This document shows, piece after piece, positions 25,726 through 35,007 of a DNA stretch of 56,231 nt (the first letter of the stretch is position 1; the number at the start of each line of letters is the position of its first letter). Below the pieces are notes generated by a model. That model searched no databases, was not told the DNA's origin, and worked only from the letters and a program-made list of their open reading frames with translations. Position numbers and translations under genes: made by a program. The DNA comes from Oscillospiraceae bacterium (GTDB taxonomy: Bacteria > Bacillota > Clostridia > Oscillospirales > Oscillospiraceae). The stretch is from positions 1 through 56,231 of the forward strand of contig WRDH01000017.1 in assembly GCA_009783555.1 (NCBI GenBank), read 5' to 3'.

Positions 25726-28182
25726 CTACACGCCCTCGCGGCTGCGTCGCAACTGCTCGATTCCGGTAAAATTATTCTTCGGCACATGTCCGTTTAGCGG
25801 CAAAATCTTCTGATGAATTGCGTCAACTATCCAGTCGGCTTGCGGGAAGAAGAAGTCTTCCAGCTCATAGGCGGGGGTAATCCAGTTGCGTGAGCCGACA
25901 GCTACGGGCGGTGCATCGAGATAATCAAATACAAGCTCCGTTATCGTTTGCGCTAAATCCTTAATGTGAGAACCCCTCTCACAAGCATCGGACGCAAGCA
26001 CGATTCTGCCTGTTTTGCGAACACTTTCAAGAACCTTATCAAAATCGAACGGCACTATAGAACGCGCATCAATAACCTCTGCCGAAAGTCCGTATGTATC
26101 CTTCAAAATTTCTGCAGCTTCAAGAGCGGGGTACAGCGTTGCACCAATAGTCAGTATAGTTATATCACTACCCTCAAGTTTCACATCCGGCTCGCCGATA
26201 GGAATTTCATAGTATCCCTCCGGCACGCCGGTTTTGACAAACTGTTCGCCGATATCATAAATACGCTGACTCTCAAAGAATACGACCGGATCAGAACCAT
26301 TCAAAGCAGAGTTCATTAACCCTTTTGCATCATAAGGCGTAGCAGGGAACACGCACTTTAAGCCGGGAATGTGAGCAATCAGCGAAGTCCAGTCCTGTGA
26401 ATGCTGCGCACCGTATTTTGAGCCTACCGAAACACGCAAAACAACCGGCATTTTTAATACCCCGGCACTCATTGACTGCCATTTGGATAGCTGATTAAAC
26501 ACCTCATCACCTGCACGACCGATAAAGTCACTGTACATTAATTCAACAATAGCCCGCCCGCCCGAAAGTGCATAACCGACGGCACTGCCGACAATTGCAG
26601 CCTCGGAAATCGGCGAATTAAAGAAACGATGATAGGGGAGAGACTCCGTCAGACCTCTGTAAACGGCAAACGCACCACCCCAATCACGATTGTCCTCGCC
26701 GTACGCAACCAAAGTCGGGTCAATGTAGAACTTGTCAATGATTGCTTCAAAAAGACCGTCACGCAGTTGATAGACTTTATTCTTTGAAACAGGCTTTCCG
26801 TTTTCATCGTACGCATAACGGACTTTCCTGGATATCTGCTGAACACGCGGATTTTCCTCTTTTGGTAGCAAAACAACAGGGGAGCGGTCTTCCATTTTTT
26901 CAATGCTTTTATTCGAGAACATTAGCTTGCCGACTTCTTCGGGTTTAATTCTCGGCGATAAATTATCATCACTCGCCAGCTTGCATGTTTTTGTCATCAG
27001 TTCTTTTACATACGATAAAGTACTATCCAATACATCAGCACCGCAAACCTTGGCATCAACAAGCTCTTTTCCGTAGACGATGAGTGAATCCTGCTCCTGC
27101 CAAAGCTCAACTTCCTCCTTGGAGCGATAACTGCCGCTGTCGGATGGAGAATGCCCGGTGAAGCGATATGTGAGTGTATCAAGAAATACAGGAGCTTTGC
27201 CCGATTTTATAAGCTCCATTTTACGGCGCATTGCATCAATTACAGCCAGCGGATTAAACCCGTCAACACGCTCCGAATGCATTTGGTCGGGATTGACACC
27301 CGCACCGACACGAGCCAGCATATTATATGCCATCGTTTCGCCGATTGTCTGACCGCCCATACCGTAAAGATTGTTAAAGAAATTGAATATAATCGGCAAA
27401 CCGCCCTCATTATAGCCATCTTCCCAAAGCTTCGTAAACTGATCCATAGCAGCCATATTAAGTGCTTCCCAAACCGGTCCGCAACCCATTGAAGCATCGC
27501 CGATATTGGAAATAACGATACCGGGCTTTTGATTGACTTTCTTATACAGTGCAGAACCCATAGCAATAGTTCCGCTGCCGCCTACGATTGCGTTGTTGGG
27601 ATAAATCCCGAACGGCGTGAAAAACGCATGCATTGAACCGCCAAGTCCTTTGTTAAATCCGGTTTCGCGGGCAAAAATCTCAGCCAGTGCTCCGTAAACA
27701 AGAAAATCAACAGCAAGTTCCTTAACATCTTTTTGCTTACCCTCGACAACCTTTAGTATTGCACCGTCAAAAAACCCTTCCATGATAGATAACAAAGTCT
27801 TATCATCCATCTTATGAATACAGGACAACCCCTTTGCAAGAATTTCACCATGACTCCTATGCGAACCGAAAATGTAGTCATTTTCGTCAAGTAAATAAGC
27901 CTGACCGACAGCAGAAGCTTCCTGTCCGAGAGAAAGATGAGCAGGCCCCGGATTATTGTAATCGACGCCATTATACGAGTTGGTAGTCTTGATGGAATAA
28001 AGCATCGATTCAAATTCACGAATCAATGCCATATCCCGATAAATCTGCATAAAAACATCGTTTGAAAAGTTAGCCTTCTCATCCTTAACTGTTTTCTTGT
28101 ATTGATTGACGGGAATATCCGTAAACTTGATAAACCCGCTTTTCCGAACCTCCTTAGGGTCCATAACCTGACATTTTGGCAT
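25726..28182 (-). CDS. Fused alpha-beta E1 of a 2-oxoacid (pyruvate/acetoin-type) dehydrogenase
   Basis: 818 residues joining E1-alpha (about 1-440) and E1-beta (about 470-810) in one chain. The alpha half has the thiamine diphosphate GDASMG motif and the NN end of the motif in FNFFNNLYG. The beta half opens with QLRDGLFEAI and has VAYGEDNRDWGG, NSPISEAAIVG and VVLRVSVGS. It decarboxylates a 2-oxoacid (or acetoin) and passes the acyl group to the E2 lipoyl arm. E2 and E3 are encoded upstream on the same strand. AAGGAGAA precedes the ATG and the stop is TAG. The separate E1 subunits are more usual. The substrate cannot be decided from sequence. Confidence 0.9.
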   Translation of the reverse strand: MPKCQVMDPKEVRKSGFIKFTDIPVNQYKKTVKDEKANFSNDVFMQIYRDMALIREFESMLYSIKTTNSYNGVDYNNPGPAHLSLGQEASAVGQAYLLDENDYIFGSHRSHGEILAKGLSCIHKMDDKTLLSIMEGFFDGAILKVVEGKQKDVKELAVDFLVYGALAEIFARETGFNKGLGGSMHAFFTPFGIYPNNAIVGGSGTIAMGSALYKKVNQKPGIVISNIGDASMGCGPVWEALNMAAMDQFTKLWEDGYNEGGLPIIFNFFNNLYGMGGQTIGETMAYNMLARVGAGVNPDQMHSERVDGFNPLAVIDAMRRKMELIKSGKAPVFLDTLTYRFTGHSPSDSGSYRSKEEVELWQEQDSLIVYGKELVDAKVCGADVLDSTLSYVKELMTKTCKLASDDNLSPRIKPEEVGKLMFSNKSIEKMEDRSPVVLLPKEENPRVQQISRKVRYAYDENGKPVSKNKVYQLRDGLFEAIIDKFYIDPTLVAYGEDNRDWGGAFAVYRGLTESLPYHRFFNSPISEAAIVGSAVGYALSGGRAIVELMYSDFIGRAGDEVFNQLSKWQSMSAGVLKMPVVLRVSVGSKYGAQHSQDWTSLIAHIPGLKCVFPATPYDAKGLMNSALNGSDPVVFFESQRIYDIGEQFVKTGVPEGYYEIPIGEPDVKLEGSDITILTIGATLYPALEAAEILKDTYGLSAEVIDARSIVPFDFDKVLESVRKTGRIVLASDACERGSHIKDLAQTITELVFDYLDAPPVAVGSRNWITPAYELEDFFFPQADWIVDAIHQKILPLNGHVPKNNFTGIEQLRRSREGV

Positions 28183-28256
28183 TTGGAAATTCTCCTTTAA
28201 TACAGCGTGTGCTCACATCATCTTTAATTTTCCATTTTCAATTCTCAATTTACCGC

Positions 28257-29654
28257 TTACAATTTAAATACCGCTTCCCGTATCATTTCGCTCACCGTCG
28301 GATGCGGAAAAATCACTTTTTGTACATCTTCGATTCTCATTTGCATTTCAATCATTATACACGCGCTTAAGATTATCTCCGAAGCATAACTGCCATATAA
28401 ATGTACACCTATGACATTGCGGTGTTTTTTATCAATTAATACCTTGCAAATCCCATCGGTTACAGTATTCTCGGCAATGTAGCGACCGCTGTAGAGCATT
28501 GGTACAGTGACGGCGGCATAATCAATGCCACTTGCTTTAGCGGATTCTTCTGTCTCACCGACACTTGCGACCTCGGGCGAAGTGTAAATAACCGATGGTA
28601 CAGCACTGTAGCACATGGTGTCTTTTTTGCCAAGTATATGTGCAACGGCAACTTCCGCCTCGCGATAAGCAGCGTGAGCAAGCATATATTTACCGTTGAC
28701 ATCACCGACAGCATATACATTTGGTAGACTGGTCAAGCCGTGCGAGTCGGTCTTTATCGCTCCATTTTCTGTAACCAAACCGAGATTTTCAAGCCCGTAG
28801 CCCTCAATGTGTGGCTTGCGTCCTATTGAAAGCAAAACTTTATCAGCCTTGAGCGATAAGACAGGGGGCGGGGGTAAGACAGGGGACGGTTCTCTGTCTT
28901 GCTCTAGCGGGGGAGTAAGACAGAGAACCGTCCCCTGTCTTACCCCCGTGACCTTTGTCTTGAGCAAAAACTCGATACCCTTCTTTTGATAGCTCTTCAT
29001 CAGCAGCTCCGAAATCCCGGCATCCACAGCACCCGCGATTTTCGGAAGCATTTCAATCACAGTGACTTTTGAGCCAGCCGAGCTGTAATACGAAGCCATT
29101 TCAAGCCCGACAACACCGCCGCCGACAACAACAAGACTCTTCGGCACTTTTTCCAAGTCGAGAATCTCGCGGCTTGTCAGGACAAACCCTTTCTCAAGAC
29201 CCTCTGCCACACCGTCAATCGGCGGAATAACAGGCACAGAACCTGTCGCAATCATTAAGCGGTTGCCGCTGTAGACTTCATCCCCAACCTTGACATGAGT
29301 ATTATCTTCAATAAATGCCTCTCCATAAACAACAGTAACTTTATTGGCTTTCATCAAAGCCTTAACACCACCGACAAGCGTCTCAACAACTTTATTCTTA
29401 CGCTCAATAACAAACTTATGATCAAGCGCGGGCTCTGAAGCGGTAATACCGTAATCATTTCCGTGTAAAACATAATCATATATCTTCGCACTGTGCAGTA
29501 AAGTCTTTGAAGGAATGCACCCCTCATTCAAACACACACCGCCAAGCGCACGCTTCTCAATAAGAAGAACCTTCAACCCCGCATGACCTGCACGCTCCGC
29601 CGCCATATATCCGCCCGGCCCGCCGCCGATTATTATTAAATCATAATTATTCAT
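28257..29654 (-). CDS. lpdA: Dihydrolipoamide dehydrogenase (E3), with an in-frame palindrome insertion
   Basis: 465 residues. The FAD-binding GGGPGGYMAAERAG, the redox pair CLNEGC (Cys41, Cys46), the NAD-binding VVGGGVVGLEMA and a C-terminal HPTVSE with the catalytic His are all present. It reoxidises the E2 lipoyl group and reduces NAD+. Residues about 239-267 (GVRQGTVLCLTPP ... REPSPVL) are encoded by a hairpin repeat element placed in the NAD-domain region before KVLLSIGRKPH; the frame is kept. GGAGGACTG precedes the ATG, inside the end of the E2 gene (one base separates the two genes). Confidence 0.93.
   Translation of the reverse strand: MNNYDLIIIGGGPGGYMAAERAGHAGLKVLLIEKRALGGVCLNEGCIPSKTLLHSAKIYDYVLHGNDYGITASEPALDHKFVIERKNKVVETLVGGVKALMKANKVTVVYGEAFIEDNTHVKVGDEVYSGNRLMIATGSVPVIPPIDGVAEGLEKGFVLTSREILDLEKVPKSLVVVGGGVVGLEMASYYSSAGSKVTVIEMLPKIAGAVDAGISELLMKSYQKKGIEFLLKTKVTGVRQGTVLCLTPPLEQDREPSPVLPPPPVLSLKADKVLLSIGRKPHIEGYGLENLGLVTENGAIKTDSHGLTSLPNVYAVGDVNGKYMLAHAAYREAEVAVAHILGKKDTMCYSAVPSVIYTSPEVASVGETEESAKASGIDYAAVTVPMLYSGRYIAENTVTDGICKVLIDKKHRNVIGVHLYGSYASEIILSACIMIEMQMRIEDVQKVIFPHPTVSEMIREAVFKL
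28858..28947. repeat. REP-like hairpin inside lpdA
   Basis: A partial unit at 28858-28868, then perfect 31-nt inverted arms at 28870-28900 and 28917-28947 with a 16-nt loop. Its units use the shorter variant GACAGGGGACGGTTCTC rather than the five-G form seen elsewhere. It is translated as about 29 residues of E3. Confidence 0.92.
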
Positions 29655-29655
29655 A

Positions 29656-31080
29656 CTAGCTCAGTCCTCCGTCCTGTAGATAATGAGAAGAAAAACTCTC
29701 TAAGTATTGCACCAAATCTCTTAAAAATCTTGCGGAATCCGCACCGTCAAGAGCCTGATGGTCGTAGGTTAATGACAAGCCCAGTGCAGGGTATGGTTTG
29801 CCGTCTTTTGTACGTTCAATGGTACTGCATACACCGAGTATCCCGGTCTGCGGCGGATTGAGAATTGGTGTGAACATCTCAACACCGAGACTGCCGAGGT
29901 TTGAGATTGTAAATGATGCACCCTTTAGTGAGTCCGGCTCGATTGAGCCTTGCTTGCATTTTTCAAACAATACCTTAGCATGCGCGGACAATTCAGATAA
30001 TGACATAGAATTTGCATTAAAAATAGTCGGTACAAGCAAGCCTCTCGGTGTGTCAACAGCTACACCGATATGGGCATTATTAAAAAGAGCCATCTTATCA
30101 CCGAGAAAATGCGCGTTTATACTTCTGTGCTTCGGCAAAATACGGGAAGCAGCATAAACAATAATATCGGTAATCGTGATTTTTGCATACGCGGGAAAAT
30201 CATCCATGCCTTTGAACTTTTTGCGAAGCTCAAAAATATCGGTTGCATCAAAAGAAGAATGAGAAGTAAGCTGCGCAGAGTTGGATAATGATACACACAT
30301 GGTTTTAGCAATTATCTTACGTATGTTGGAAAGCGGTACAATCTCACAATCTCCGGTAGACACGCTATAATCAAGCGTTACATCTTTGCACCCTTGACTA
30401 CTGCTTGGATCGGCAAAGCCGGATGAACCGTCCCCCTGTCTTGTTGGACCGGCAAAGCCGGATGAACCGTCCCCCTGTCTTGAGCCGGATGAACCGTCCC
30501 CCTGTCCTGTCCGATGCCCCTGCGACAGAACAGCTTGAACATCACGCTCGATAATACGACCATTCGGTCCTGTTGGAACAGCATATCTTAAATCGGCAAG
30601 CGTTTTCTCTGCCAAGCTCTGCGCGCGCGGAGAGATGCTTACAGCATCAGCCCTCTTTGAAAAGAGGGTGTCGTCAACAGACAACGGGTGATTTGATGAA
30701 CCGTCCCCTTGTCTTTTAATATCCACAGTCAGCGTTGCTGACAGCTCCTTCGCGAAGGAGCCAGATGAACCGTCCCCTTGTCCTGCTGATGAACCGTCCC
30801 CCTGTCCTGTTGGTTTCGGATCAAACTCCTCGACGCTCTCGCCCTCATTGCCGATAACACAAACGTTGGTCAAACACTCAACATCGTCGCCTTCTTCGAA
30901 GAAGATTTCGAGCATTACTCCATCAACCTTTGATTCTTCCTCAAAGGTTGCCTTGTCTGTTTCATATGTGAACAATATGTCACCTATCGACACCTTGTCG
31001 CCTTTATTCTTGTACCATTTTCCAATGAGACAACTCTCAACAGATTGCCCCTGCCGCGGCATGATAACAGCTGTAGCCAC
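29656..31080 (-). CDS. Dihydrolipoamide acyltransferase (E2) whose linkers are made of repeat-encoded QGDGSS units
   Basis: 474 residues from the GTG at 31080 (AAGGGTG eight bases upstream). The N-terminal lipoyl domain has Lys43 in the ETDKA motif. A peripheral-subunit-binding domain has ISPRAQSLAEK and GPNGRIIERDV. The C-terminal acyltransferase has VAVDTPRGLLVPT, FTISNLGSLG and the active-site DHQALDGA. It carries acyl groups between E1, CoA and E3. The linkers flanking the binding domain, normally Ala/Pro-rich, instead contain six copies of QGDGSS encoded by REP-like half-units. An in-frame ATG at 31134 upstream lies inside the kinase gene and is disfavoured. The stop is TAG. Confidence 0.92.
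   Translation of the reverse strand: MATAVIMPRQGQSVESCLIGKWYKNKGDKVSIGDILFTYETDKATFEEESKVDGVMLEIFFEEGDDVECLTNVCVIGNEGESVEEFDPKPTGQGDGSSAGQGDGSSGSFAKELSATLTVDIKRQGDGSSNHPLSVDDTLFSKRADAVSISPRAQSLAEKTLADLRYAVPTGPNGRIIERDVQAVLSQGHRTGQGDGSSGSRQGDGSSGFAGPTRQGDGSSGFADPSSSQGCKDVTLDYSVSTGDCEIVPLSNIRKIIAKTMCVSLSNSAQLTSHSSFDATDIFELRKKFKGMDDFPAYAKITITDIIVYAASRILPKHRSINAHFLGDKMALFNNAHIGVAVDTPRGLLVPTIFNANSMSLSELSAHAKVLFEKCKQGSIEPDSLKGASFTISNLGSLGVEMFTPILNPPQTGILGVCSTIERTKDGKPYPALGLSLTYDHQALDGADSARFLRDLVQYLESFSSHYLQDGGLS
30411..30512 (-). repeat. Cluster of three REP-like half-units in the second E2 linker
   Basis: Direct units starting CGGCAAAGCCGGATGAACC at 30411 and 30450 (39-nt period), and a third GCCGGATGAACC at 30484. 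Each encodes RQGDGSSG or GQGDGSS on the minus strand. Confidence 0.9.
30651..30811. repeat. Cluster of hairpins and three REP-like half-units in the first E2 linker
   Basis: Palindromes CCCTCTTT-GA-AAAGAGGG (30651-30668), GTCAGC-GTT-GCTGAC (30728-30742) and CTCCTTCGCGAAGGAG (30745-30760) are interleaved with half-units containing GATGAACCGTCCCC at about 30695, 30763 and 30787. All lie in coding DNA of the E2 gene. Confidence 0.85.
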
Positions 31081-31087
31081 GATATAA

Positions 31088-32953
31088 TCACCCTTCCTTA
31101 TGCCTGTCGCGGACGAATTTATTAACGATTTCATCCAGCTTTAATATATCAATGGGTTTGGTGATAAACCCGTCGAAGCCGTTTTCGAGAAACATTTCTT
31201 CGTTACCAACAAGAGCATTTGCCGTAAGTGCTACAATTGTGCCCTTGTAACCTGTTTTTCTCAGCACATCTGTTGTTTCAACCCCGTCCATGTCCGGCAT
31301 CATATGATCCATAAAAATTATATCGTATTCATTGCCATCTTCCACCTTCGTAATCGCTTCGCCGCCACTTGCGGCAGTGTCAATTGCAAGATCATATTTT
31401 TGAAGCAAGCCCTTTGCCACAAACAAGTTTGTTCTTATATCATCAACAATAAGGATTCTTCCGTACGGCATCGACGTATGAGAAATATTGGCGTTCTCAC
31501 TTATCTCCCGGCTGACATTCTTGTAATTACAAAGCTGACTGACTATAGCAGATCCTATCGGCTTGTTGTCCACCGCTTTTTGTTTGATTGTGACAGTAAA
31601 TATACTTCCGTCGCCGTAAATACTGCTTACTTTAATCGTCCCATCCATCATTTCTATGAGCTTCTTCGTAATAGAAAGACCCAGCCCTGTTCCTTCCGTG
31701 GCATAATTTATGTTGCTGTTAAAACGTTGAAATTCGGTAAATAACCGCTCTTGATCCTCCGATCTGATTCCCTGCCCTGTATCCTCAACAGAAAACCGGA
31801 GTAAAACATCATCTCCCTCTGATATGTGGCTGATAGAAAGCTTTACGAAACCTTTGTCAGTGTATTTTATTGCATTTGATAACAGATTGTTTAATATCTG
31901 CTTAATTCGCAATATATCACCGAATAGCTTTATGGGAAGATTTTCGTTTATATATAACTCAAACTCAACGGGTTTATCACCAATCATTACAGTATTAAGC
32001 AAAACCGTATCATTTATCAGCTTTGGAGTAAGATACTCTTTATTTCTAAGTTCAAGATTACCTGATTCAATTTTTGACACATCCAGAATATCGTTAATAA
32101 TACCGAGCATGTCATTTCCGGATTCAAGGATGTTTTTGAATGCTGTTGCATAATTATCCGAAATGCCCTCTTTATCAAGCTCAATTTGCGATATTCCGAT
32201 TATGACGTTCATCGGCGTGCGGATTTCATGAGACATGGCTGCAAGAAATTCACTTTTTGCTCTGTTTGTCGCTTCTGCCTTGTAAGCGAGATCGGAAATA
32301 GTAGCAAGGTTTTTTTCATTCTCTTTAAAAGTCTTCTTTAACTCTTGCCTTTGCTCCCATGCCCTGATCTTAAAATGGTTGTAGGCATATGCAAGAACTA
32401 TAAATACGACAACATATGAAACAAGATCACTGATGCTGTACCTTATATAAATATAACTGAAATCCAGTTGCGCGACAAGACCGGTAACGATTAAGAAAAT
32501 AACTGTAAAAACAGGCATTATTATCTTTACTTTTAAAGGAAGGGGTATAAGCAGATGTGCCATTATCAAAAATGTAAGCCCGCTGATATAGTTCGGAGCA
32601 GCCGCGCCCGCCGTTGCGACAATCACAGCAGACCCGATATGTAAACATGCCGATAAGACTTGTAACAACACATCCGGATGTTGGCGGAACAGCTTTGTCA
32701 GCCTTAATAATAATGCAATGACACCTGCCAATGTGAACATTAACCGAATGGAAAAGACAAGAGCAGGGTGCGGATGCATGTGAAGATCGCCGAGGATGTA
32801 AGGTATCCACATTGCCATCATAATAAAGACGATGTAATAAATTTTACCGCATTCATACCTCAGCTCACCGGCAAAAGTATCGCGCAATCCATCCTTATCA
32901 GGCAGTTCAAACAAGATCTTGTATTTTTCGATTAATTTCTTCATAAAAACCAT
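31088..32953 (-). CDS. Membrane hybrid sensor histidine kinase / response regulator
   Basis: 621 residues. About six membrane segments (35-190) replace a periplasmic sensor. HisKA has FLAAMSHEIRTPMNVIIG with the phospho-His; HATPase has LLSNAIKYTDKG, DTGQGI and GTGLGLSI; the receiver has ILIVDDIRTN and the phospho-Asp in FMDHMMPDMDG, ending TKPID. No DNA-binding output is attached, so it relays phosphate to another protein. It lies inside the metabolic operon between the MoaD-like gene (stop directly before its ATG) and E2, so it may sense the state of that pathway. An alternative ATG is at 32944. No partner HPt or regulator is adjacent. Confidence 0.9.
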   Translation of the reverse strand: MVFMKKLIEKYKILFELPDKDGLRDTFAGELRYECGKIYYIVFIMMAMWIPYILGDLHMHPHPALVFSIRLMFTLAGVIALLLRLTKLFRQHPDVLLQVLSACLHIGSAVIVATAGAAAPNYISGLTFLIMAHLLIPLPLKVKIIMPVFTVIFLIVTGLVAQLDFSYIYIRYSISDLVSYVVVFIVLAYAYNHFKIRAWEQRQELKKTFKENEKNLATISDLAYKAEATNRAKSEFLAAMSHEIRTPMNVIIGISQIELDKEGISDNYATAFKNILESGNDMLGIINDILDVSKIESGNLELRNKEYLTPKLINDTVLLNTVMIGDKPVEFELYINENLPIKLFGDILRIKQILNNLLSNAIKYTDKGFVKLSISHISEGDDVLLRFSVEDTGQGIRSEDQERLFTEFQRFNSNINYATEGTGLGLSITKKLIEMMDGTIKVSSIYGDGSIFTVTIKQKAVDNKPIGSAIVSQLCNYKNVSREISENANISHTSMPYGRILIVDDIRTNLFVAKGLLQKYDLAIDTAASGGEAITKVEDGNEYDIIFMDHMMPDMDGVETTDVLRKTGYKGTIVALTANALVGNEEMFLENGFDGFITKPIDILKLDEIVNKFVRDRHKEG

Positions 32954-33214
32954 TTACCCTGCATCTACAAACGGTAGAATCTCAATCTTATCGCCGGAAT
33001 CAAGCGCAGAATCCAATCCGCCGGACAGCATTACTCCTTTTCCATTAATTAAAATGATACATGTTTCACTTCCGTTAACGAAAGAAATAAATTGCTCACC
33101 ATAATAATCGCCCATCTCTTCCAGCAAACCCCGCAAGGCAGCGTGAGTCTTTGGCGTGTATGACTTATCACCATTAGTATACCGGGTAACTCCACCGTAA
33201 AAAGTAACTGTCAA
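32954..33214 (-). CDS. MoaD/ThiS-family sulfur-carrier-like protein
   Basis: 86 residues with a ubiquitin-like beta-grasp pattern ending LDSGDKIEILPFVDAG. The active C-terminus in this family is Gly-Gly; here it is Ala-Gly, so thiocarboxylation is possible but not certain. The start is TTG at 33214 with AGGGG seven bases upstream. It follows the aldehyde oxidoreductase gene by ten bases. MoaD-like genes beside such oxidoreductases are thought to serve tungsten/molybdenum pterin cofactor synthesis. Confidence 0.75.
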   Translation of the reverse strand: MTVTFYGGVTRYTNGDKSYTPKTHAALRGLLEEMGDYYGEQFISFVNGSETCIILINGKGVMLSGGLDSALDSGDKIEILPFVDAG

Positions 33215-33224
33215 ATCCTAACCC

Positions 33225-34991
33225 CTAAATAACTTCTTCTTTCATCAGTTCATCAGCCTTAGCCGAATACATGTGTATCATCATATTCGCAGTTTTTTCA
33301 TCCAGCATCCCGTTCATGCTTGGTGTTTCAAAGAACCGCTTCGGTAATCTCACACCTTTTTGCTTAAATCCAAGTGCTTTCTTAATCAGCAGCTTCTCGC
33401 GTAAAATACGTCTGCCAATAGCTGTCAGATCCTCGTCTGTCAAAGACCAGCCAATCGTATTTAGAGCCTCAAGGATAGTCGGGCGGTCGTATATTTTTCT
33501 CGCAAACAGACACATGACCAATGAGTTTGTCATGCACCGTTCAATTTCCTCTTCATAGAGTTTATCAACCAAGTCTTCGGGGTCAAACTCTGTTGTACCC
33601 TGGTCGAAGCTGTATCCGCCATTGCATAAATGCGAATGCCGCGCTCCGACTGCAGCACCAACCAACGAGCCGTAACCGGTGTGATAACCCGCCATCTCAG
33701 TTCCCGCAACATGCATGGCGAAATCCCCGCCGCCGTACTTGGAGGCGGCATGCTTAACACCTTTTCCCAGATTACGGTAAAATGTATTTACACCGTCTGA
33801 CAGATACTCAATAGCCCTGATATACCCGGCTGTATTGCCGAAATCCAATTCGACCAATGTATCCTCTTGAGTTATATATCCATTTTTATAAGCATCAGTA
33901 GCCCAACCCAGGCATACACCTGTACTCATTGCATCCAATCCGCATTTTTCAACGACATCTATCAGTGCAAGGATGTCATCGGTATTATCGACACCGATAA
34001 ATGTACCGAGTGCAAAGATTAGTTCATAATCATACGCGACACTTATCGCTTCATACTCATGCCCTTTATCAAATTCCCGTCTATACATACCAATGTGAAT
34101 GCAACCAACAGGGCATCCGGTACAAGCCATCTTTCGTATAAGATTTTTTTCTGCGAAAGAATCACCGCAAATATCTCTCGCAGCCTCAAACGACCCTGCT
34201 TGCATATTATACGACGGCAGACCGCCCGCTTGATTTAGCGGCAAAATATTGATAGGAGTTCCCGCATCATGATATTTAGCCATCATGTCGGTCGATGTGC
34301 ACTTTTTATAGATATCCTGATAGACCTTAAAATATTTCTTGGGATTCAATATCGGGATAGAACGATTTCCGTAAATCGCAACCGCTTTCAAATTTTTGCT
34401 TCCCATTGCTGCGCCAAGCCCTAGTCTGCCGAAATGCCTGTATGTATCAACGCATACACACGCAAACGATACGCCGTTTTCACCGGCAGGACCGATACGG
34501 ATAATGGCACGTTTACCAATGGAGTCGCCGCTGTGATGCTCACGGTTGCGTAGAGTATGTCCGGTTTCTTCGATATTCAGCCCCCAAATCGCACGGGCGT
34601 CTTTGACCCTCACATTATTAGTTGATACCGACAGGTAGCTGTGTCGTTTTGCTTTTCCTGTAATAACCAAAGCATCATAACCCGCCATAAACATGGACAT
34701 CGCCATTCGCGCACCCGCATAACTCTCACCAAGTCCGCCTGTCAGCGGTGAAATAAACATCGCAACAGTTTTAGACAGTACGGGAAACACATATGTACCT
34801 GCTCCGATTGCGAAAACAATAGGTTGCTCGGGATCTGTCGGTGCAAGATTGGGCTTCATGTTTTCCATCAGCAGCTTGCTTGCGACACCAACCCCGCCGA
34901 GATACGCGAGAAGATCCTCACGTTGCTCTACATGGATCTTCCCCGTATTCATATCAACAAAAAGCACCCTGATATATTTCTCATTAATCAT
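33225..34991 (-). CDS. aor: Tungsten-type aldehyde:ferredoxin oxidoreductase
   Basis: 588 residues, the usual AOR size (about 600). The N-terminal domain opens with YIRVLFVDMNTGKIHVE and holds GGLGESYAGARM for the pterin. The [4Fe-4S] ligands appear as CTGCPVGC near residue 293-300 plus a later Cys in RHSHLCNGGYSF. AORs oxidise aldehydes to acids with ferredoxin, or reduce acids, using a tungsto-bispterin. It lies between a polyferredoxin and a MoaD-like gene, as in known AOR operons, and AAGGGTAA precedes the ATG. The aldehyde substrate cannot be told from sequence; family members with other substrates (GOR, FOR) are possible. Confidence 0.92.
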   Translation of the reverse strand: MINEKYIRVLFVDMNTGKIHVEQREDLLAYLGGVGVASKLLMENMKPNLAPTDPEQPIVFAIGAGTYVFPVLSKTVAMFISPLTGGLGESYAGARMAMSMFMAGYDALVITGKAKRHSYLSVSTNNVRVKDARAIWGLNIEETGHTLRNREHHSGDSIGKRAIIRIGPAGENGVSFACVCVDTYRHFGRLGLGAAMGSKNLKAVAIYGNRSIPILNPKKYFKVYQDIYKKCTSTDMMAKYHDAGTPINILPLNQAGGLPSYNMQAGSFEAARDICGDSFAEKNLIRKMACTGCPVGCIHIGMYRREFDKGHEYEAISVAYDYELIFALGTFIGVDNTDDILALIDVVEKCGLDAMSTGVCLGWATDAYKNGYITQEDTLVELDFGNTAGYIRAIEYLSDGVNTFYRNLGKGVKHAASKYGGGDFAMHVAGTEMAGYHTGYGSLVGAAVGARHSHLCNGGYSFDQGTTEFDPEDLVDKLYEEEIERCMTNSLVMCLFARKIYDRPTILEALNTIGWSLTDEDLTAIGRRILREKLLIKKALGFKQKGVRLPKRFFETPSMNGMLDEKTANMMIHMYSAKADELMKEEVI

Positions 34992-35007
34992 AATTATAGA
35001 TTACCCT

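Noticed and set aside
30411..30512. Direct repeats with 27-39 nt period that might suggest a CRISPR array
   Set aside because: The intervals are not unique spacers of constant length, the units encode QGDGSS in the open E2 frame, and there are no cas genes.
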